The notes under the pieces are model-generated. The model was not told the DNA's origin. It made no database searches and saw only the letters and a list, made by a program, of their open reading frames with translations. The position numbers and the translations under genes are program-made. A stretch of 64,000 nt of DNA from the NCBI GenBank assembly GCA_014529385.2, contig CM043971.1:59908709-59972708 (forward strand). The letters are read 5' to 3'. This DNA is from Adiantum capillus-veneris (Eukaryota > Streptophyta > Polypodiopsida > Polypodiales > Pteridaceae). This document shows, piece by piece, positions 33,547-45,749 of the stretch (positions are counted from its first letter, which is position 1; every line of letters starts with the position of its first letter).

Positions 33547-34456
33547 TCAAAATCGGACTTTAAGTCGTCGAATGACATAGATTGGCTTAGTCCCTTTCTG
33601 AGCTCCTAGAAAGACTGTATCTAGTTCATCCTCCTTCACCCTTATTACTTTACTCATTTGTGCTTCAAAGTTGTGTTCTTTCCTAATAGCCTCCTCCAAT
33701 GGTTCTGGCATATTCAACGCTTCTTCTTTTCCCTCTTGTGCTACCACTTCTTTATCCCATAATGACTTCCCCTCCAAAATCATAGAAACATCTGCAAGAT
33801 AAAGAGAAACTAAATCCAGATTAGCCTTCAAGAATTTCTCCTCTTCATCATCTTCGGATTCTTCCACCATAGTCATTGTTTTCACTATCACAAGCCATGC
33901 TACTTGAACTAGTTGTTTGTAGGTTCCCAACATCACCCAAACTTTCCTACGACCCTTTTTTACGATCAGCATGTTTGCCTCTCAATTATGCTTTACCTTG
34001 TCTTGGCGTAGCCATGGTCTCCCCAATATATGTGATAATCCTGACTCTAATCTTAAATATTTAGCACCACCAACAAAATAAGAAAGGAAAAACCAACCAC
34101 ATCCAACACAATTCCTTTGAGCAATCCTACTGGCTGTACTCTTCTTTGATCCACCATGCAAACTGCAAAGGAGAAAGTTACCAATCACCAAGACCAAAGC
34201 GCTCACAAACCACTTGAGTAATAATATTAACTTCCACACCTCCATCTAATAGGACTTTGTCGATATACGTTCCATGATATTGTACTAAAAGCTCCAAGAT
34301 GGGTCTATCTGTAATCCTAGTTGCAAACAGCGGGACTAAATCATCCCGCACTTCCTCAACTGCCACGGGATTGACTTCCATCTCTTTTATTCCTTTAAAG
34401 TTTTGACTCAGCAAAAATTTATGAAAATTTGGAACTAGTTTCAATAAAGATCCCAA
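33547..34456 (-). pseudogene. Gypsy F protease and linker
   Basis: The 34178-34456 piece reads PILELLVQYHGTYIDKVLLD then GGVEVNII and FGLGDW: a retropepsin whose active-site triplet is D-G-G instead of D-S/T-G. The following frames (33982-34245 and 33547-33972) carry an LRLESGLSHILGRPWLRQ segment, the usual end of the protease domain, and an acidic linker (EESEDDEEEKFLK). The D-G-G may be a family trait rather than decay. Confidence 0.75.
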
Positions 34457-35069
34457 TCAAACATGTAATGGTGATTCTAGTGCCTCATTCCAAACAAAAT
34501 CCCAATTATCCTCTTCCATGGTACTTGCCCTGTTTTTGGCTTTTTCCTCTTTCTTCTTCAAAGAGCTCGCCAAAGATCATGGTGATTGCAATGGTGGAAC
34601 TAGCTATGGCATCGTTGTTATAGTCTTTTTGCGTACATCTTCTTGAGTCGTCCCGCACTTCCAGAATGAGTAATCAACAAAACCACCAGTTCAAACTCCT
34701 CCAATCCCTCAATCTGAACCATATCAACAGTAGGCTGCTTTCTGGTAGCACGTTCTTATTTCTTTCGATCATATTCCAAGGCTTCTGAACACTCCGACCG
34801 CTACTACCCTTCTCCTAAACAGAAACGGCAGGTCTTGGGTCGATTTGGATCTCGGCCACCTCATCCATGGTCGCGAACCCCCTCCTTGACCTCGTCTGTT
34901 GGTTGGTCCTAGAAATGTTTCCTTTGATGCATGAGTGTGAGCCAGCACTACTGTAGGCTCTTGTACTAACTATTATGATTGCCATGTAGAAGAATCCCGA
35001 CTCCTACGACCACGACCATTGTAATAAAATTCCATTGTATTATGGGGTATTTGCTGTGCAAATTGCACA

Positions 35070-36172
35070 CCATTTCTGGTTCATTGCGCAATCTTCAGTG
35101 GCATGTCCAGGATTCTAGCACTGAGTACACCATAGCTCCTTCAGACTCTTTACCATCACAGAAGATTCCGCAGATCTAGATGAAACACCTTTCCCTTGAT
35201 GTTGGGATTTTTTCCGAGGTGCCTCCGATTCTTTCACCGAACCACTGCTGCCTGAATCTGAGGATTCTGAGTCTGTACTCTTCGACTCCAAACTACCACT
35301 GCCACTTAACTGAGATTGACGATGATATTTCTTGCGATCCTTTTTCTTTGATTTCCTTGGTGACTCAGTATCTTCTAAGCCTTCACCTTCCACACTATTT
35401 CCATAGCAGTTTTGAGATCCGTATTCAGTCCTCGCAAAAAATAATCATTCAATATCTCGGCTACTACCCGTTGTGCCTGAGGTACCTTCTAGAAGAGCAT
35501 CTGAAACTTTGCAGCATAATTCTCCACTAGCATCGACTCTTGACGCAACGTTTGAAGCTTTTACAAATGTTGAGGGACTATCTTTTCCCTTTGAATTGAT
35601 GCAAGAATTCTCTGGAACCTTTGACATAAGTTTGAAAGTGATCATCAAGATACTATGACAACCATTTTGCAACTTTCCCTAAAAGTGTGGACTGAAACAC
35701 AGATTCTTGATGGAGAGGAACAATTGCAGCGGGACTTGAATCCATACACCTTATTAAATTTCCGCAAATGTGCATCAAAATCCTTTTTTAATTGACCTCA
35801 AAAGCGGCTATACTTTCTCTGACCACCCACTACTGGTTGTGCCATAGCCCCTTGCCCAACCGTGCCCCCTCCAGAAAAGAGTAGAAAAACAATAGGAGGC
35901 GAAGATGATGGCGGGGTAACCCATGGACTTCTTACTGGCATCGGTGGTGGAGGGACATGGGTTGGTGAGGGAGAGTGCGCAACAGGAGGACATGACTGAC
36001 TACACGGAGTACACCTTGCATGCCGAATACACTGACCACAAACCGGGCTTGGCGATGGAGACAGATGTTCGTCAGCCTGGGGTGGGGAAAATACAAATTC
36101 ATCCGAACCATCTCTCCGCCATTTTCCGCCCACTACTGGAACAACAGGGTCAAGAGGACCATGCGACGCCAT
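35070..36172 (-). pseudogene. Gypsy F gag
   Basis: The N-terminal piece (35798-36172) is Pro/Ser-rich. The middle is broken, with short gag-like stretches at 35445-35672. The C-terminal piece (35115-35393) is a Ser/Lys-rich linker ending in a CCHC knuckle, CTQC-x4-H-x4-C, interrupted by a TAG at 35115 so that the His and last Cys lie beyond the stop. A 50-bp tandem duplication (36117-36166 and 36167-36216, TTTTCCGCCCACTACTGGAA core) lies at the N-terminal edge. Confidence 0.6.
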
Positions 36173-36217
36173 TTTCCGCCCACTACTGGAACAACAGGGT
36201 CAAGAGGACCTTGTGCA
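36117..36217. repeat. 50-bp tandem duplication
   Basis: Two near-identical 50-bp units, with CCATTTTCCGCCCACTACTG at the same offset in each. They sit at the 5' edge of Gypsy F gag. The adjacent 36218-36640 has no supported gene; TGATTGATTGAT lies near 36440. Confidence 0.85.
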
Positions 36218-36639
36218 CATGCATATTCATGGCAAGTCACCCATCACGCATCGTGCTCGCAAGATGTAATGCCTATGGCTCCACAATGGATCAATAAGCA
36301 CTACGAGAATGGATACCCTCACACTTCCTTACATTAGATGAAACAACAATGTATAAGAAGACAATAGACAATACACAGGGACAGAACACCATCTTCTTCA
36401 TTGATACACAGTAGAGCACACAATTACATGAGAATGATATTGATTGATTGATACTCCCCACAATGATTGGTATGCCCCCCAAATACACCCACTGCTCTAG
36501 CACAGATCGGGAATGATACAAACCCATCTTATTCCATGGTATCACGTGAAGAGCTGTCCATAGCCGCATGAAGTCCTAGTCAGCAGAGTCAGCACGTCCA
36601 CCACAGGACCCGCAGTGTGCGGCTTATGCCATAACGTAG

Positions 36640-37111
36640 GTGAAGCAGATGAAAGGATCGTTGGCTGAGATTCTAGAGGAGGTGGGAATAGTCGTGCCTT
36701 TGGAGGTTGAAATCCCAATCAAACGACCCCTCACTCCAAGGAGAGAAGAATCACAAATGGGGGAGGATTTTTCCAATCTCATGACGACAAAATAGGTGCT
36801 ACAAGCAAAAAATTGAATGCAACTCAACTCCTTAACAACCTCACATACTAATTTTTTTTAAAGAAAAAGAGAAAGAATAAAATCAAAGATAGGTAAAGGA
36901 GATGAGGAAAGAACGTGAGAAAAGCCTATCACATGAAGCAAAGGCTGGTACATCCCACACTACTTAAGAACTCTAGTTGACAAAGGAGAAAAAACATCAG
37001 GCCATAGTGCCTATTTTAGAGTTTGAGGGAGCCACAAGAACAACGAAGGTGGTTGCCAACTTCTCGGCAAGGCGAACAAAAGAAGGCCCCTTGGTGCTGC
37101 TAGAGCCAAGG
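36640..37111 (+). pseudogene. Left part of an unrecognised ORF split by element H
   Basis: Plus-strand readings QMKGSLAEILEEVGIVVPLE and IPIKRPLTPRREESQM (36643-36790), then IVPILEFEGATRTTKVVANF and SARRTKEGPLVLLEPR up to 37111. With element H and one CAAGG copy removed, the last reading continues across the junction for six more residues before a TGA, and the coiled-coil ORF follows at 55853. I do not recognise the family; it may be another mobile-element protein. Confidence 0.4.
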
Positions 37112-37322
37112 TGTTGAAAGGACGCCCTTTCAACAACGTTTCCATAAAGATTCCATTTAAGATTCCTCAAAGATTTTGTAAAGATTCCACATGAAGATGG
37201 TGATGAAGTAATGAAGATGAAGATGGATGCTGCAACATGAAGATACGAGTTCATGGACGTCATCGAATATCCCGTTATTATTATTTTGAGCCATTATGGC
37301 CACTTTTGTAATGTTTACGGGA
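37112..37322 (+). repeat. Truncated 5' LTR of element H
   Basis: Aligns without gaps to 54573-54783 (about 97% identical by eye), starting TGTTGAAAGGACGCCC. It stops abruptly at ACGGGA; the remaining ~860 bp of the LTR and the primer site are missing. A deletion after insertion is the simplest cause. Confidence 0.85.
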
Positions 37323-39950
37323 CGAAGCGCCTAAACTAGAGTAGACCTCATCACTCGTGTTTGATAGTATAGCATTTCTCTAGAGTTTTCTAGAGTGTTG
37401 TCACCATTTGCCTTCTTAGTGGGAAGTCAGAGAACGGATCTCTTGACTGAGGGATAGCCAGGGAGCCTACGTCTCACCGAGGTGGTCCACCATGAGGTTG
37501 AGGTATGGTTATATTATTTTTGTTATGTGTTTAGATTAGGTTTTATGGTTTGTGTGCTTGGTTGTGAAGAACTTAAAAGAGAAAAAAACGCAAACAAAAA
37601 CGTAAAAGGTAAGCAGGAGGCTGTTTGCTTGCCAGAAAGCAAAAACAACCATTCAACCATCCAAAGTAGGACTTTAGGTAGTGTAGGACATCTGATGTTG
37701 ATCTAGAGCAATTTTGACATGAAAATGTGCTTGAAAACACAAAAGGCGGAATTGTGCTAATTATGGTAAAAGTGCTCTAAAATGGTCGTTTGAAAGCCGA
37801 TTTGAGTGCTTGTTTTTGCATTGGAGACCTTAAGGTAGGGGGGAAACACATATTTTGTCCAATCCAAAAAAAAAAAAACTCTAAAAAACCCAAAAAAACA
37901 AAAATCTGAAACCAGATTTGCAATTTTCAAAAAAGTTTGACCTCAAGACCTTGTTTTGCATATGCTCTAGAGCTTGTATGTGAAATTTCAAAGCATTTGC
38001 ATCAGTGCTTCTTCATCTAAGTGGGAATTTTTTTCTGAGTGTAAAGAGTATTTGGGTGAAATGCTTGAATCCAAAGGAAAAGAAGTCCAAATTGAATGAA
38101 ACTTTGGGGATAGGCTTCTAAGGGCATTGGGAACCAAACTGTCCAAAAACAGAGAAAAAAATCACTTCCCAGTGGCTCTCTACTCAGTCTATCGCGATAG
38201 ACTGGTGAATTGGAGATAGGCTCACAATCAGGCAAAACCCCTCATACCACAGGTAAAACACATCAATACAAGGCTGCTCCCAAAAATTGAGTGTGCTTGG
38301 ACACCTGCTTGACCACTAAACCTCAAGTCTGCTGTTTTGAGTCAGACTTCAGAGACAATTGGGTAAAGGGACTAGAACAAATTTCCAAACCTTGTGGAAC
38401 TTGGTATACATGATCTACAGAGGGTAGGGAACACATCTGTGAAGAGAAAATTTGAAAAAATTGTCATTTTAGCATACTTGGTGAGTCTATCGCGATAGAC
38501 TAAGAACCCAGCGATGGAAACCAAATTTTTCAAAAACCTCTGTGGAATAGCTTGGAAAGGTGCTATCAAGGACACATAAAATTTTTGAAGTCATTTGGAC
38601 ATCAAAAAGTGGGTCTAAGACCATTTGAGAGGATTCAACTTGTAGAAAACACCAGATCTGGTCTAACTGACAAAGTAAAAGTCCAAACTACTTGAAAATT
38701 GGTAGGAGGACTAAGGAGAGGTATTGTAACACAGGGGTATAGTCAAAGTTCAAGTTTGACCTATAAAAGGGGTACTTGCTGAGTCTATCGCGATAGACTC
38801 AAAGTAGGGCCAAAGAAATTGAAATTTTCAAAACCCTCCGGAGCATAGCTTGTTTAGCCTCTTAGGAGGTTACACACAAAATTTGGTAGATTTTGGACAA
38901 TTGGGAAGTCATCCTAAGTCTATTTTCTAGTGATCAGATAGACTCAGAATTCTAGAGTTGGAATTAGAGACCTAAGAAAAAGTCCAAAATAAGTGAAAAT
39001 TGGTGAGCAAGGTGTACAGAGCATAGGGAACATAGTGGTGAAGAGAAATCTGGAAAAATTTCAAAATTGAAGAATCTGCTGAGTCTATCGCGATAGACTG
39101 GGGCTTTTTCACAGAAATTAAAAATTTTGAAAACTGACCTTAGAGCCTTGTTCTACATGTTGTTGTGAGCCTATGGATAAAATTTGAGTAAATTTGGAGT
39201 ATTGTCGGTGCATCTAAGAGGATTACTTCATAAGATCAGAAAAGAGACTGTTGGTTGATGCAAGTTACAAGGAAAAATATTCCAAATTGGTTGAAACTTG
39301 GTGAGTAGTATCTCAAGAGAAGGGGGAACTCAAATCTGTGAAAACAGTTAAAAAATTGTATCCCAGTAACACTCTGGTGAGTCTATCACAATAGACTCAG
39401 GAATTCACTGTAGAAAATTCAAAATTCAAATCTGAATTCATATTTGGGTTCAGAAGGACCATTATACCATGTACACAAAGTTTGAGTGCATTTGGACATT
39501 TGCAAGGGGTACTTGGTGAGCCTATCGCGATAGACAAGTCAGGAAATTTTTTTGAGAAAATCTTTTGAAACAAAGTATACCACTAGGTTTATCATTGCCT
39601 AAGGAGTGCACACACCAACTTTGGGCTCAAACTGACCACTTGCAAAAACATCAGATCGAGCAACTTTCCAAATTACATCTTACTGTTTTGGTCGTAAATT
39701 TCACATACGGACTCCGATTCCAAAACTTTTTTTATCAAAACGTAGCTTGAGAGCAGCACTACAGATCTTAGAGTAAAATGACCAAAATGGGTGCCAACGG
39801 CAGATAGTTTGATCAGTTTTGAAAAAAATGTTGTTTAAGGCCTCAAAATGCATCCGGAAGTTAGGGGTGTCTAGAACCGACAATTTGAGAGAATTGTGAG
39901 AAAACGCTCACGGTTTTGGACATAGTTTTGGATTTTCCCTGACCAAAACA
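37323..39950 (+). other. Element H leader region
   Basis: About 2.6 kb of noncoding DNA between the LTR remnant and gag. The first ~700 bp show no structure. From about 38000 to 39560 it consists of degenerate repeats of about 298 bp carrying an 18-bp palindrome. A poly-A tract lies at 37867-37878. No ORF here has coding character. Confidence 0.6.
38186..39536. repeat. 298-bp-spaced palindrome array
   Basis: The perfect 18-bp palindrome AGTCTATCGCGATAGACT occurs at 38186-38203, 38484-38501, 38782-38799 and 39082-39099. Degenerate forms are at 39380-39397 (CACA in the centre) and 39519-39536. Starts are spaced 298, 298, 300, 298 and 139 bp. Flanking sequence is a diverged tandem repeat (blocks such as TTTTCAAAAC, TTTGGACATT and TGGTGAG), clearly less conserved than the palindrome. 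Half-way sites with weaker dyads lie near 38611 and 38918. A related split version occurs in the 3' LTR at 55289-55313. Confidence 0.92.
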
Positions 39951-39951
39951 C

Positions 39952-42482
39952 TTGAACACACTGAGAGAGGTTTTACTACAGCAAGCTAGATCTGTAAGCA
40001 TAGAAGTCATGTCTACATCAGACTCAGACTCAGCTTATACAAGCACATGGATTGTAGGGATAGATGAGCACCCGGCACCCGCCCAGAATAGATCTTCCAA
40101 ACCTACAGTACATAAAGACCAATTTTGTGGAGAGATTTTGGACGTATAACCATGAAAGTGAAGGACTATATAGGTATATTAATGGAAATCAATTCAACCT
40201 TTACAGTTGCTTAGAGCCTTTCCCAGATGAGCTGACAGAATACAAGCTCTTATATGTCTATACATACGAGGTCGACCGACAATGGACATCTTTATTTGTT
40301 GACAAGCATGGATGAGAATATAGAGCTGTAGAAAGCAAAAATCCACGAACCAAATTAGAGATGAGTGGATATTTGGTTAACGAAGGACCTCAGATACATC
40401 AACCAAACACAGGAACCTCTAAGATAATTCCAAAGAGGAGACCACCACCTGGATTTCCCCCTAGAGTGATAACGAGAGATGAAACGATACCAGAGAGGAG
40501 TATGGTTCCATACTTTGCACCCCAAATTATAAGACCATCTCAGTTAAAAAAATGGGTCAATAGAAAGTACAATGTCATAGGAGACCCATACGCCCATGTA
40601 TCAGCTTTCAAGCAAGTCCTATGAGCAGAACGAGTAGAGGACTTCCACACGCAGTATGAGGGTTTTGGACTTACATTGGAGGACAATGCACAAGCATGGC
40701 TTGAACTATTGAGCCGGAGAGTTCACAACCATTGAGAAAATGTTGGATGAATTTGTTCAAGAATTCACCAAGAGGGGCATAAAACATAACACCCTTCCTA
40801 AGATTCAGGAATTTAAACAAGGCGAAACAGAAACATTGCGACATGCAATACTGCGTTTCAAGAAATATGTTGCTAGATGTCCTACCCAAGAGTTACCCAC
40901 GCCAGAACGTCAGATCCTATGCTTCATTAGAGGGCTTAGGAATGAGAATCTCCAAAAGGACATATACATGAAAAGATACCAAACCTTGGAAGAGGTGACC
41001 AAAGTGGCAGTTGCCCTAGTTGACAATTGCAAATTCTATGAAGATGGTCAGAAGAACATGAATGATGCGAGTGAGAAAAAGAAAACCGCTGATCTTGAGG
41101 ATCAAAGAGGGAATCTAGGACAAAACCAAGTAAATGTTGAGGAGAAAATCATAGAGAATGTGATGCAATGCATCAACCACTCTGACAGAGTACCAGCCTA
41201 TAGAGTTCCTCAACGACGAAGGTGCATGACATGTGGAGGGGACCATCCGACGCAACATTGTCCTGACTATAGACCTAAGACTCCACCAGGGTTTGAGCAT
41301 GTTATGTCTCAACCGCCTAGATATCATCCTGTAGCGGAACAAGTGTTCTTAAGTGAAAGACCCATAGCTGCTAGAAATGCATATGTGAGTCATGAGCTTC
41401 AAATAGAAAGATATGTTGTAGATCAGAGGCCACTTCAAGGTCAATATCAAGTATTGCCACAACAACCAATACGTCCATGTGACAGATGTGGTAGTAGTGA
41501 TCACTTGATTAAGGATTGTTCACACCATGATATCATGATAAATGTATATTGTAATGAGTGTGCAATCACGCATATGATTTTAGATTGTCCTAAGAATCCA
41601 AGAAAGAAAGGTAAAATGCAACCACATGTTACCTTTCCTTCTACCAACAAATCAGAGAAACAACGAGCCGCAACAAAAGGAGAGACGACAACAACTACAG
41701 AGCAAGAAACAATTGCAAAAGAACAGGTGCTTAAACAACAAGAATATGAAAGTAAGCAAGTTGCTCCAGTAAACATTGTCACAAGAGCACAAGCAAAAGT
41801 GCAAGAGCAGAAGCCTACAGATGGAGAGACTAGTAAGAGTTCCAAAAACCGTAGAAACTCTAGACGAGCAAGAACGACTAGAATGAAAGCGAGACTAGAA
41901 AGGGAGAAAGGAGAAGAAAAGGTTGTTACAGCTGAGTTGGAAACAACTCAAGAGAAACAGACACAGTAAAGGGAAGTTGAAACCCTTAAACCAGCTGAAG
42001 CACCCAAGAGTGCTAGTTCAGGCGGATCTGTCCTAGTAGACAAAGTGAATGAGCCTTTAGACGTGATTTTACAGGCTTATGAGGCTAGATTGGCAAATAG
42101 ACAGAACTTATGACAAAGATGGATGACTTATCCTTATCCTGAACTAGAGAAGCAGAGGCTACAAATGTGTAAGCAGCTCATTAAAACTTTTCAAACATTG
42201 CTATAACCACCTCCACCAGAAGTGAAGGATAGGATAGTCACCCCAGTGCACAAAGATGAGAGCATTAAAGTATACGAATTGCCTAGAGAAGAGGTGGATC
42301 ATAGGGAAGAACCACTACCAAGGTCGCAAGACTCGAGGGTAGTCCAAAATACAACAAATGAATCAATGAGGGATTTCCCACCCTATGTTCCTATATTGAG
42401 GAACAGTGGCCAGAGGAGTTATGGAAGGCTGTCCGAGATGCCCAAAAAAGAGAAGAGGATGCTGGACCAGCACAATTCCTGA
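39952..42482 (+). pseudogene. Element H gag and linker
   Basis: Readings at 39952-40624 (leader, PPPGFPPR, APQIIRPSQLKKWVN) and a 409-residue open frame 40740-41969. Gag core: GFGLTLEDNAQAWLEL, FVQEFTKRGIKHNTLPKI, LRFKKYVARCP, ILCFIRGLRNENLQKD, LEEVTKVAVALVDNC. Three knuckles follow: CMTCGGDHPTQHC, CDRCGSSDHLIKDC and CNECAITHMILDC. A basic stretch (NRRNSRRARTTRMKARLERE) precedes a TAA at 41967. The linker to 42482 has further stops, several explained by C-to-T changes. It aligns with the element C gag throughout. Confidence 0.82.
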
Positions 42483-42627
42483 AATCACATTAGATAGACC
42501 ACAAATGAGTGTTGATGCGAGGTCATATTATGGTGACGTAGGATCGGTAGCCTCTTAAGACAGTAGACCTGTATCGTTAAGAACTTTTCCACAATACATG
42601 GGAGATTTTGAGGCAAAGTCTTAGATT

Positions 42628-43581
42628 GTGAGAGTTCCATCACAGAGGCTAGGAGGGACAAACGAATTGGACACAAAAATTTTGACTGACTTGCTATCCA
42701 TGCCAGTGAAGTGCACAATTACGTTGGAAGAACTTTTGAAAATCAGTCCAAGTATGTGGACGGATATAGAAAAATGCTTGGAAAAAATTGGGATCAAAAG
42801 CCCGTTAAGGTTCTTGGAAAAAGAGCTAGATGAGATCGAGAAGCCTAGATCAAATGTAAGGCCACTACCTCTGAACAAAGTAGGAGAGTACTGTGAAGGA
42901 GAAGATGGTAATGCCACTTTGCCTGTCGAGTACAATGGGATTGAAACAAAATCTATACTTGACAGTGGAGCAAGAATTGCCATAGCAACAAAACGAATAT
43001 GGGAGAAATGGGGTAGGCCCGCCTTTAGAACAACCAGAATAAAATTACAGTTAGCGGATGGGCATGTGGAAAGACCCATGGGATTGCTAGAAGCGATAGT
43101 GGTGTCTTCTTGTGGTATAGAGTATGCACATACTTTTGCCATAGTTGACTTTGGCAATAAAAATAACTATGAAATCATCCTTGGAAGACCATTCATGAGG
43201 CATCTCAAGATGGTACAAGATTGGGGTTATGATTATCTATACTTGAGACATGCTGAAACCACAACACGTGTAAATATGAGAAATCATAGTTACCAGGATG
43301 TAACTAGAACTCCCGTGAAAGATTTTGATTCTCCAACACAAAGTGGATCAATAGACCATCCGTGGATGGGCAAAAAGAAAGAAATCTGGATGTGCGGAGC
43401 ATCAGAGTGTAGTGACTTTGGGAGAAATGAGAATGCCTTAGAGAGGGTCTTAGAAGATGATGCTTACATAAGAGAACCTTTTCCGGAAGAAGCGTTAGAA
43501 CCGCTAGAGTGGACTCAGATATTGGCTACTTTGGATTTCTATGTTAATGAGACCACACCAACAAAATTTTGCGATGAGAAT
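42628..43581 (+). pseudogene. Element H retropepsin (interrupted by CACTA)
   Basis: The open frame starts after a TAG at 42625-42627. Residues include GEYCEGEDGNATLPVEYNGI, then the active site SILDSGARIAIATK, the flap region IKLQLADGHVERPMG, then FAIVDFGNKNNYEIILGRPF and MRHLKMVQDWGYDYLYLRHA. It is a complete-looking aspartic protease of about 150 residues followed by MCGASECSDF and an acidic segment. The frame runs to KFCDEN at 43581, where the CACTA begins; the reading resumes as GYDIVPYY at 51213. Active-site D-S-G is intact. Confidence 0.85.
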
Positions 43582-43604
43582 CACTACAAGAGGTTGTGTG
43601 CTCT

Positions 43605-43805
43605 TGTGACGCTGTTAGCGACGGAAATACACTGGGTTTTTATAACCCTCGGCGTCGCTAAAACCGTCGCTACGAGCGTCGCTATATGCGTCGCTATAGG
43701 CGTCGCTATAAGCGTCGCTATATAGAGACGCTCATAGCGACGCATATAGCGACGTTTACACAGAAGACTATAGCGACGCTACAGAGCCATAAATAGCGAC
43801 GCCCG
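43605..43805. repeat. CACTA left subterminal repeats
   Basis: At least ten copies of GCGTCGCTAT or its complement, several arranged as GCGTCGCTATA direct repeats (43660-43722) and then inverted (43728-43800). In En/Spm elements such motifs bind the transposition protein. Confidence 0.85.
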
Positions 43806-44167
43806 AGAGAATTTTTTTTTGGTGGCAGGGCATTGAATGCCCTGCCACCCATCAACCATATTGTACTTGATTCACTTTTTTAAAAAAGTGCAAGGGTAGA
43901 TAATAGACCCAAAATAGTCACCCACAAGACGCATTGTTTGCAAAATTGACAATTGTACACATCATAGGCAAAATGAATTGATTGGCAAATGTAATAATGA
44001 CAATTGTACAACATCATAGGCATAAAGAATTGATTGGCAAAAGGAACTGCGGTGACAAATGTAATAATATACATGGTTCAAAAAGACGTATAAAATCCGT
44101 CTCATGATACATAAGCTATGAGAAACCCTAAACTAATGCTATCTAGCTACGGCTAAACTGACGTCGT

Positions 44168-45477
44168 CTAGTCAGACGTCTCATCGCGTCCAAGCGGCGT
44201 ATCTGTCGGATTCTGCAAAAAAAGACAATAAGACAACTTTCAGTAAGTATAAACATATAACAACATTTATAAAACAATACAAAAAATAAAAAAGAGTAAA
44301 CCCTAATACTAACCATGCCGCCGCGAGAACTGAGAATGTCCATCAGGGCGTTTAAGCCCTTCCTGCGTGCGTACTCGCGCTCGTACGGTGTGGGATCACG
44401 TCCTGTCATCGACCACTGTCAAAACATACAAAGATTTCATTATGTTAGAACTAAAAAACTCATAAACCCTAAACTATCGAACATAAAGAGCAATGTGAAA
44501 ACACTTACAAAATCAGACTCAAATGATGCCCATCCACCGCTCCCCAAGTGGTGCGAGCTCCCTGCCTCTACTCGCGCTCTGGCTGCATCCTTTTGTTGCT
44601 TCCACTTGTCGGGATTCTCGCGTGCTGCTTTCTTCGCATTCTTCCAATCTTCTTTGGCCAGCCAATCTGGCCTATTCCACCCATTCTTGATTGCCTTTTG
44701 CACTTCGGAACGCTCGTGTTTGTAGTATTCGTGCATTCGAATCTTCATCAGGTCTTCATTGAAGCGCTGATCCCGTGTTGGAACGGGAAACTCATCATGA
44801 AGTATGCTGATGACTCTGTTTTTTAAATCACTTGGTACTTCACTCCATTTGTTTAGTATGTAGTGTCTAAACAGCTGAGAGCAAAGACCACGCATGCGCG
44901 AGATCACCTTCTTGCCGTCATCATCCATGATGATGCCGCCGCTGATGTCGACGGAGTAAGGCAAGCCCTCTGGCCGGTGACGCGTGAACTTGGATGTTTC
45001 GGCAGGGGTCTCTAGCGGCGTATCGATGGGGGTACGGATGTCAGGTGTCTCCACCGGCGTCTGGGCCCCGAAGCGAGGAGTGTCGAGTGGGGTGGCTCCT
45101 GGCGGAGTAGGTAGAGTTGTGTAGCTTCTAGGAACAGTCAGCCGTGCAAAACCTGGCGTAGATGGCGATGTTGTGGCTGGTGTGGGGGCGGGCAAAGAAG
45201 GGGAGGGTAAAGAGCCTCGTCGAACACGAGGCGGTGTGGAGGCATCGGTGGCGGAATCCCCACAACAACCATCACCGCCACCACTAGAGCGCCAGTGTCT
45301 AGACGAGTGTGAAGCTCGTCTCGTCGACGCCGAAGCTTCGGAGCGCGCCAAATGCTCCGAAAGAGAGGGAGATGCGGATGGAGTAGGAACGCACGATGAT
45401 GCGCCAGAGCGATGACGCTCCACGTACCACTGTCTCTGCTGCGGTGACAAAGAAGAAAGAAACTCCTCATCATCCAT
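44168..45477 (-). CDS. CACTA second ORF (Ptta/En/Spm-type protein)
   Basis: Three exons inferred: 44509-45477, 44314-44415 and 44168-44212, with GTAAGT/ACAG and GTTAGT/GCAG introns; total 371 residues and TAG stop. The start MDDEEFLSSLSPQQRQWYVE follows an intron-acceptor-like TAATGCAG, so an upstream 5' UTR intron is possible. The N-terminal third is Ser/Thr/Pro-rich and low complexity. The C-terminal half has LFRHYILNKWSEVPSDLKNR and WLAKEDWKNAKKAARENPDK, then SSHHLGSGGWASFESDF, typical of the plant transposase_24-like proteins that bind element ends. No disabling lesion seen. A decayed relative lies at 14260-14990. Confidence 0.8.
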
Positions 45478-45749
45478 ACCTGCATTAAACACACGAATAT
45501 TTAAACTTAATATTGAATGAATAGAGTAGACAATGACGCAAAGACCATTAAATACAATGACGTAATGACGCATATAAATACAATGACGCAATGAATTGAG
45601 TGATAGAAGAGGCAAGTCGAAAACTCAGAATTTTCAATCAAAAGATGTGAGCGCGAGTAGAAAAGAGCGTTATACACCATGGAAGGTACTTAGAGAGCCA
45701 GAGCTTTTACAACACGGAGCAAAATTGTTCAAATACAATATTTGTGGCT

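Larger units (their letters stand above)
31500..36172 (-). mobile_element. Gypsy F, decayed Ty3/Gypsy
   Basis: Minus-strand Ty3/Gypsy with gag (35115-36172), protease (34178-34456), RT (32611-33450), RNase H (32279-32549) and integrase N-terminal half (about 31560-31990). Integrase is cut off in the catalytic core near 31560. LTRs, primer site and PPT were not identified. All domains carry stops or frameshifts. The RT type (VDYRKLNA, DGFSGYNQIRM) is common in plant Gypsy elements. Confidence 0.85.

Noticed and set aside
35923..36337. Two plus-strand open frames near Gypsy F gag
   Set aside because: They contain the 50-bp duplication and oppose the gag N-terminus; no domain.
38186..39536. Regularly spaced palindromes as a CRISPR array
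   Set aside because: Plant nuclear context, 298-bp spacing and spacers that are themselves related repeats exclude it.
45173..45415. Plus-strand frame rich in Gly/Glu
   Set aside because: Antisense shadow of the Ser/Pro-rich part of the CACTA second ORF.
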